A DNA stretch of 7,460 bases from Moraxellaceae bacterium UBA2031 (GTDB lineage Bacteria; Pseudomonadota; Gammaproteobacteria; Pseudomonadales; Moraxellaceae): NCBI GenBank assembly GCA_002333145.1, contig DDBN01000135.1:3454-10913 (forward strand), given 5' to 3'. The notes below the pieces were generated by a model. It made no database searches, was not told where the DNA came from, and was given only the letters and a program-made list of their open reading frames with translations. Both the position numbers and the translations under genes were made by a program. This document shows positions 6,812 to 7,460 of the stretch, in pieces (the stretch's first letter is position 1; the number at the start of each line of letters is the position of its first letter).

Positions 6812-7460
6812 GGGTTTACCCGTTGCTGCACGAAAGGCAACAGATCCGAGGCGATCAAGCCACGCTCACCCGCGACATAGGCCGCATCGTCACCCGCCAG
6901 TGCATGCACCATGGCACCTGCAGCGGCGGCAGTGTCAGCGCTGAGTCCTTGAGCGCGCAGAGCGCCGATGATGCCGGCCAGGAGGTCGCCCATGCCGCCT
7001 GATCCCATGCCAGGGTTGCCGTAAGGACACAGCTCGATTCCGTCTGCGGAGGCGATCAGGCTGCCTGAGCCCTTTAAGATGACAGTGCCACCGAAGCGCT
7101 CTTGCAGAGTCCGCACAGCAGCAAACCGGTCGGCCTGAATTGCTTTTGTCGTCGTTTCCAATAAGCGAGCCGCCTCACCGGGATGAGGGGTTAGTATGCG
7201 CTCACTTCTGCTGTCGGGCTGCTGTGCCAATAAGTTAAGCCCATCCGCGTCCAATACCAACGGTAAGCGACTGTCGAGCACAGCCCCATAAAGAGAGCCC
7301 GCCCAATGGTCTTGACCCAGGCCCGGCCCCAGCACAACGACAGTGGCACGAGCGAGTAGTGGTGCCAGATCGGCCGCGGTAGTGATGCCGTGGCACATCA
7401 GCTCGGGTCGGCGAGCATTCAGCATCATCAGGTGTTCGGGGCGTGTGGCGACGGACACCA
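6808..7460 (-). CDS. nnr: Bifunctional NAD(P)H-hydrate repair enzyme Nnr, C-terminal dehydratase part (partial)
   Basis: Only the C-terminal 217 or so codons are inside; the gene runs past the right edge. The first visible GTG (7456-7458) is an internal valine, not a start. The part seen is the ribokinase-like ADP-dependent (S)-NAD(P)H-hydrate dehydratase domain (YjeF C-terminal domain), which turns damaged NADHX/NADPHX back into NADH/NADPH. Visible motifs, numbered from that valine, are GPGLG (44-48), LDADGLNLL (69-77), LTPHPGEAARLL (89-100), ILKGSGSLI (127-135) and the nucleotide-binding NPGMGSGGMGDLLAG (148-162), whose Asp158 is the expected catalytic base. The usual N-terminal epimerase domain would lie outside. 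It overlaps tsaE by 4 nt. Confidence 0.95.
   Translation of the reverse strand, partial: VSVATRPEHLMMLNARRPELMCHGITTAADLAPLLARATVVVLGPGLGQDHWAGSLYGAVLDSRLPLVLDADGLNLLAQQPDSRSERILTPHPGEAARLLETTTKAIQADRFAAVRTLQERFGGTVILKGSGSLIASADGIELCPYGNPGMGSGGMGDLLAGIIGALRAQGLSADTAAAAGAMVHALAGDDAAYVAGERGLIASDLLPFVQQRVNP

Noticed and set aside
7456..7458. GTG as the true start of the right-edge gene.
   Set aside because: The residues just after it align with the interior of the Nnr dehydratase domain, ahead of GPGLG, and the frame stays open to the window edge, so it is an internal valine of a truncated gene.

Overview
The window is one continuous block of minus-strand genes from a gammaproteobacterial chromosome. 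In transcription order (right to left) it reads: the C-terminal part of the NAD(P)H-hydrate repair enzyme (nnr/yjeF), tsaE, amiB, mutL, a membrane hybrid histidine kinase, miaA, and the first codons of hfq. Apart from the kinase, this is the well-known nnr-tsaE-amiB-mutL-miaA-hfq superoperon of Gammaproteobacteria. The MutL C-terminus carries the DMHAAHERITYE and CNHGRP motifs, which from memory match the Pseudomonas type rather than the Escherichia type. Together with moderate-to-high GC, this suggests a Pseudomonas- or Cellvibrio-like, probably environmental lineage. The genus cannot be fixed from sequence alone.

Layout: 6808-7460 is nnr (5' end outside the window). Its stop overlaps the tsaE start in an ATGA (tsaE 6350-6811). 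After 50 nt comes amiB (4710-6299), a GTG-start secreted amidase with AMIN, Amidase_3 and LysM parts. mutL (3010-4701) follows after only 8 nt. A 72-nt spacer leads to the hybrid histidine kinase (1144-2937, GTG start), and 18 nt later miaA starts (175-1125). A 154-nt leader containing a small hairpin and a T6 tract precedes hfq (start codon 18-20). No gene-free stretch exceeds 154 nt. I see no mobile element, CRISPR array, tRNA or rRNA.

How the genes fit together: the operon mixes housekeeping tasks, namely metabolite repair (Nnr), tRNA position-37 modification (TsaE for t6A, MiaA for i6A), septal peptidoglycan splitting (AmiB), mismatch repair (MutL) and RNA chaperoning (Hfq). Tight spacing and weak ribosome binding sites point to co-transcription and partial translational coupling.

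Two things stand out. First, an orphan six-transmembrane hybrid sensor kinase sits between mutL and miaA, where those two genes are normally adjacent. Second, MutL lacks roughly 37 residues inside its C-terminal domain, between the first metal-binding motif and the ACH motif, although the frame is intact and all flanking motifs are present. Both can be checked by comparison with relatives. I did not find a clearly new biological system; the rest is ordinary core genome.
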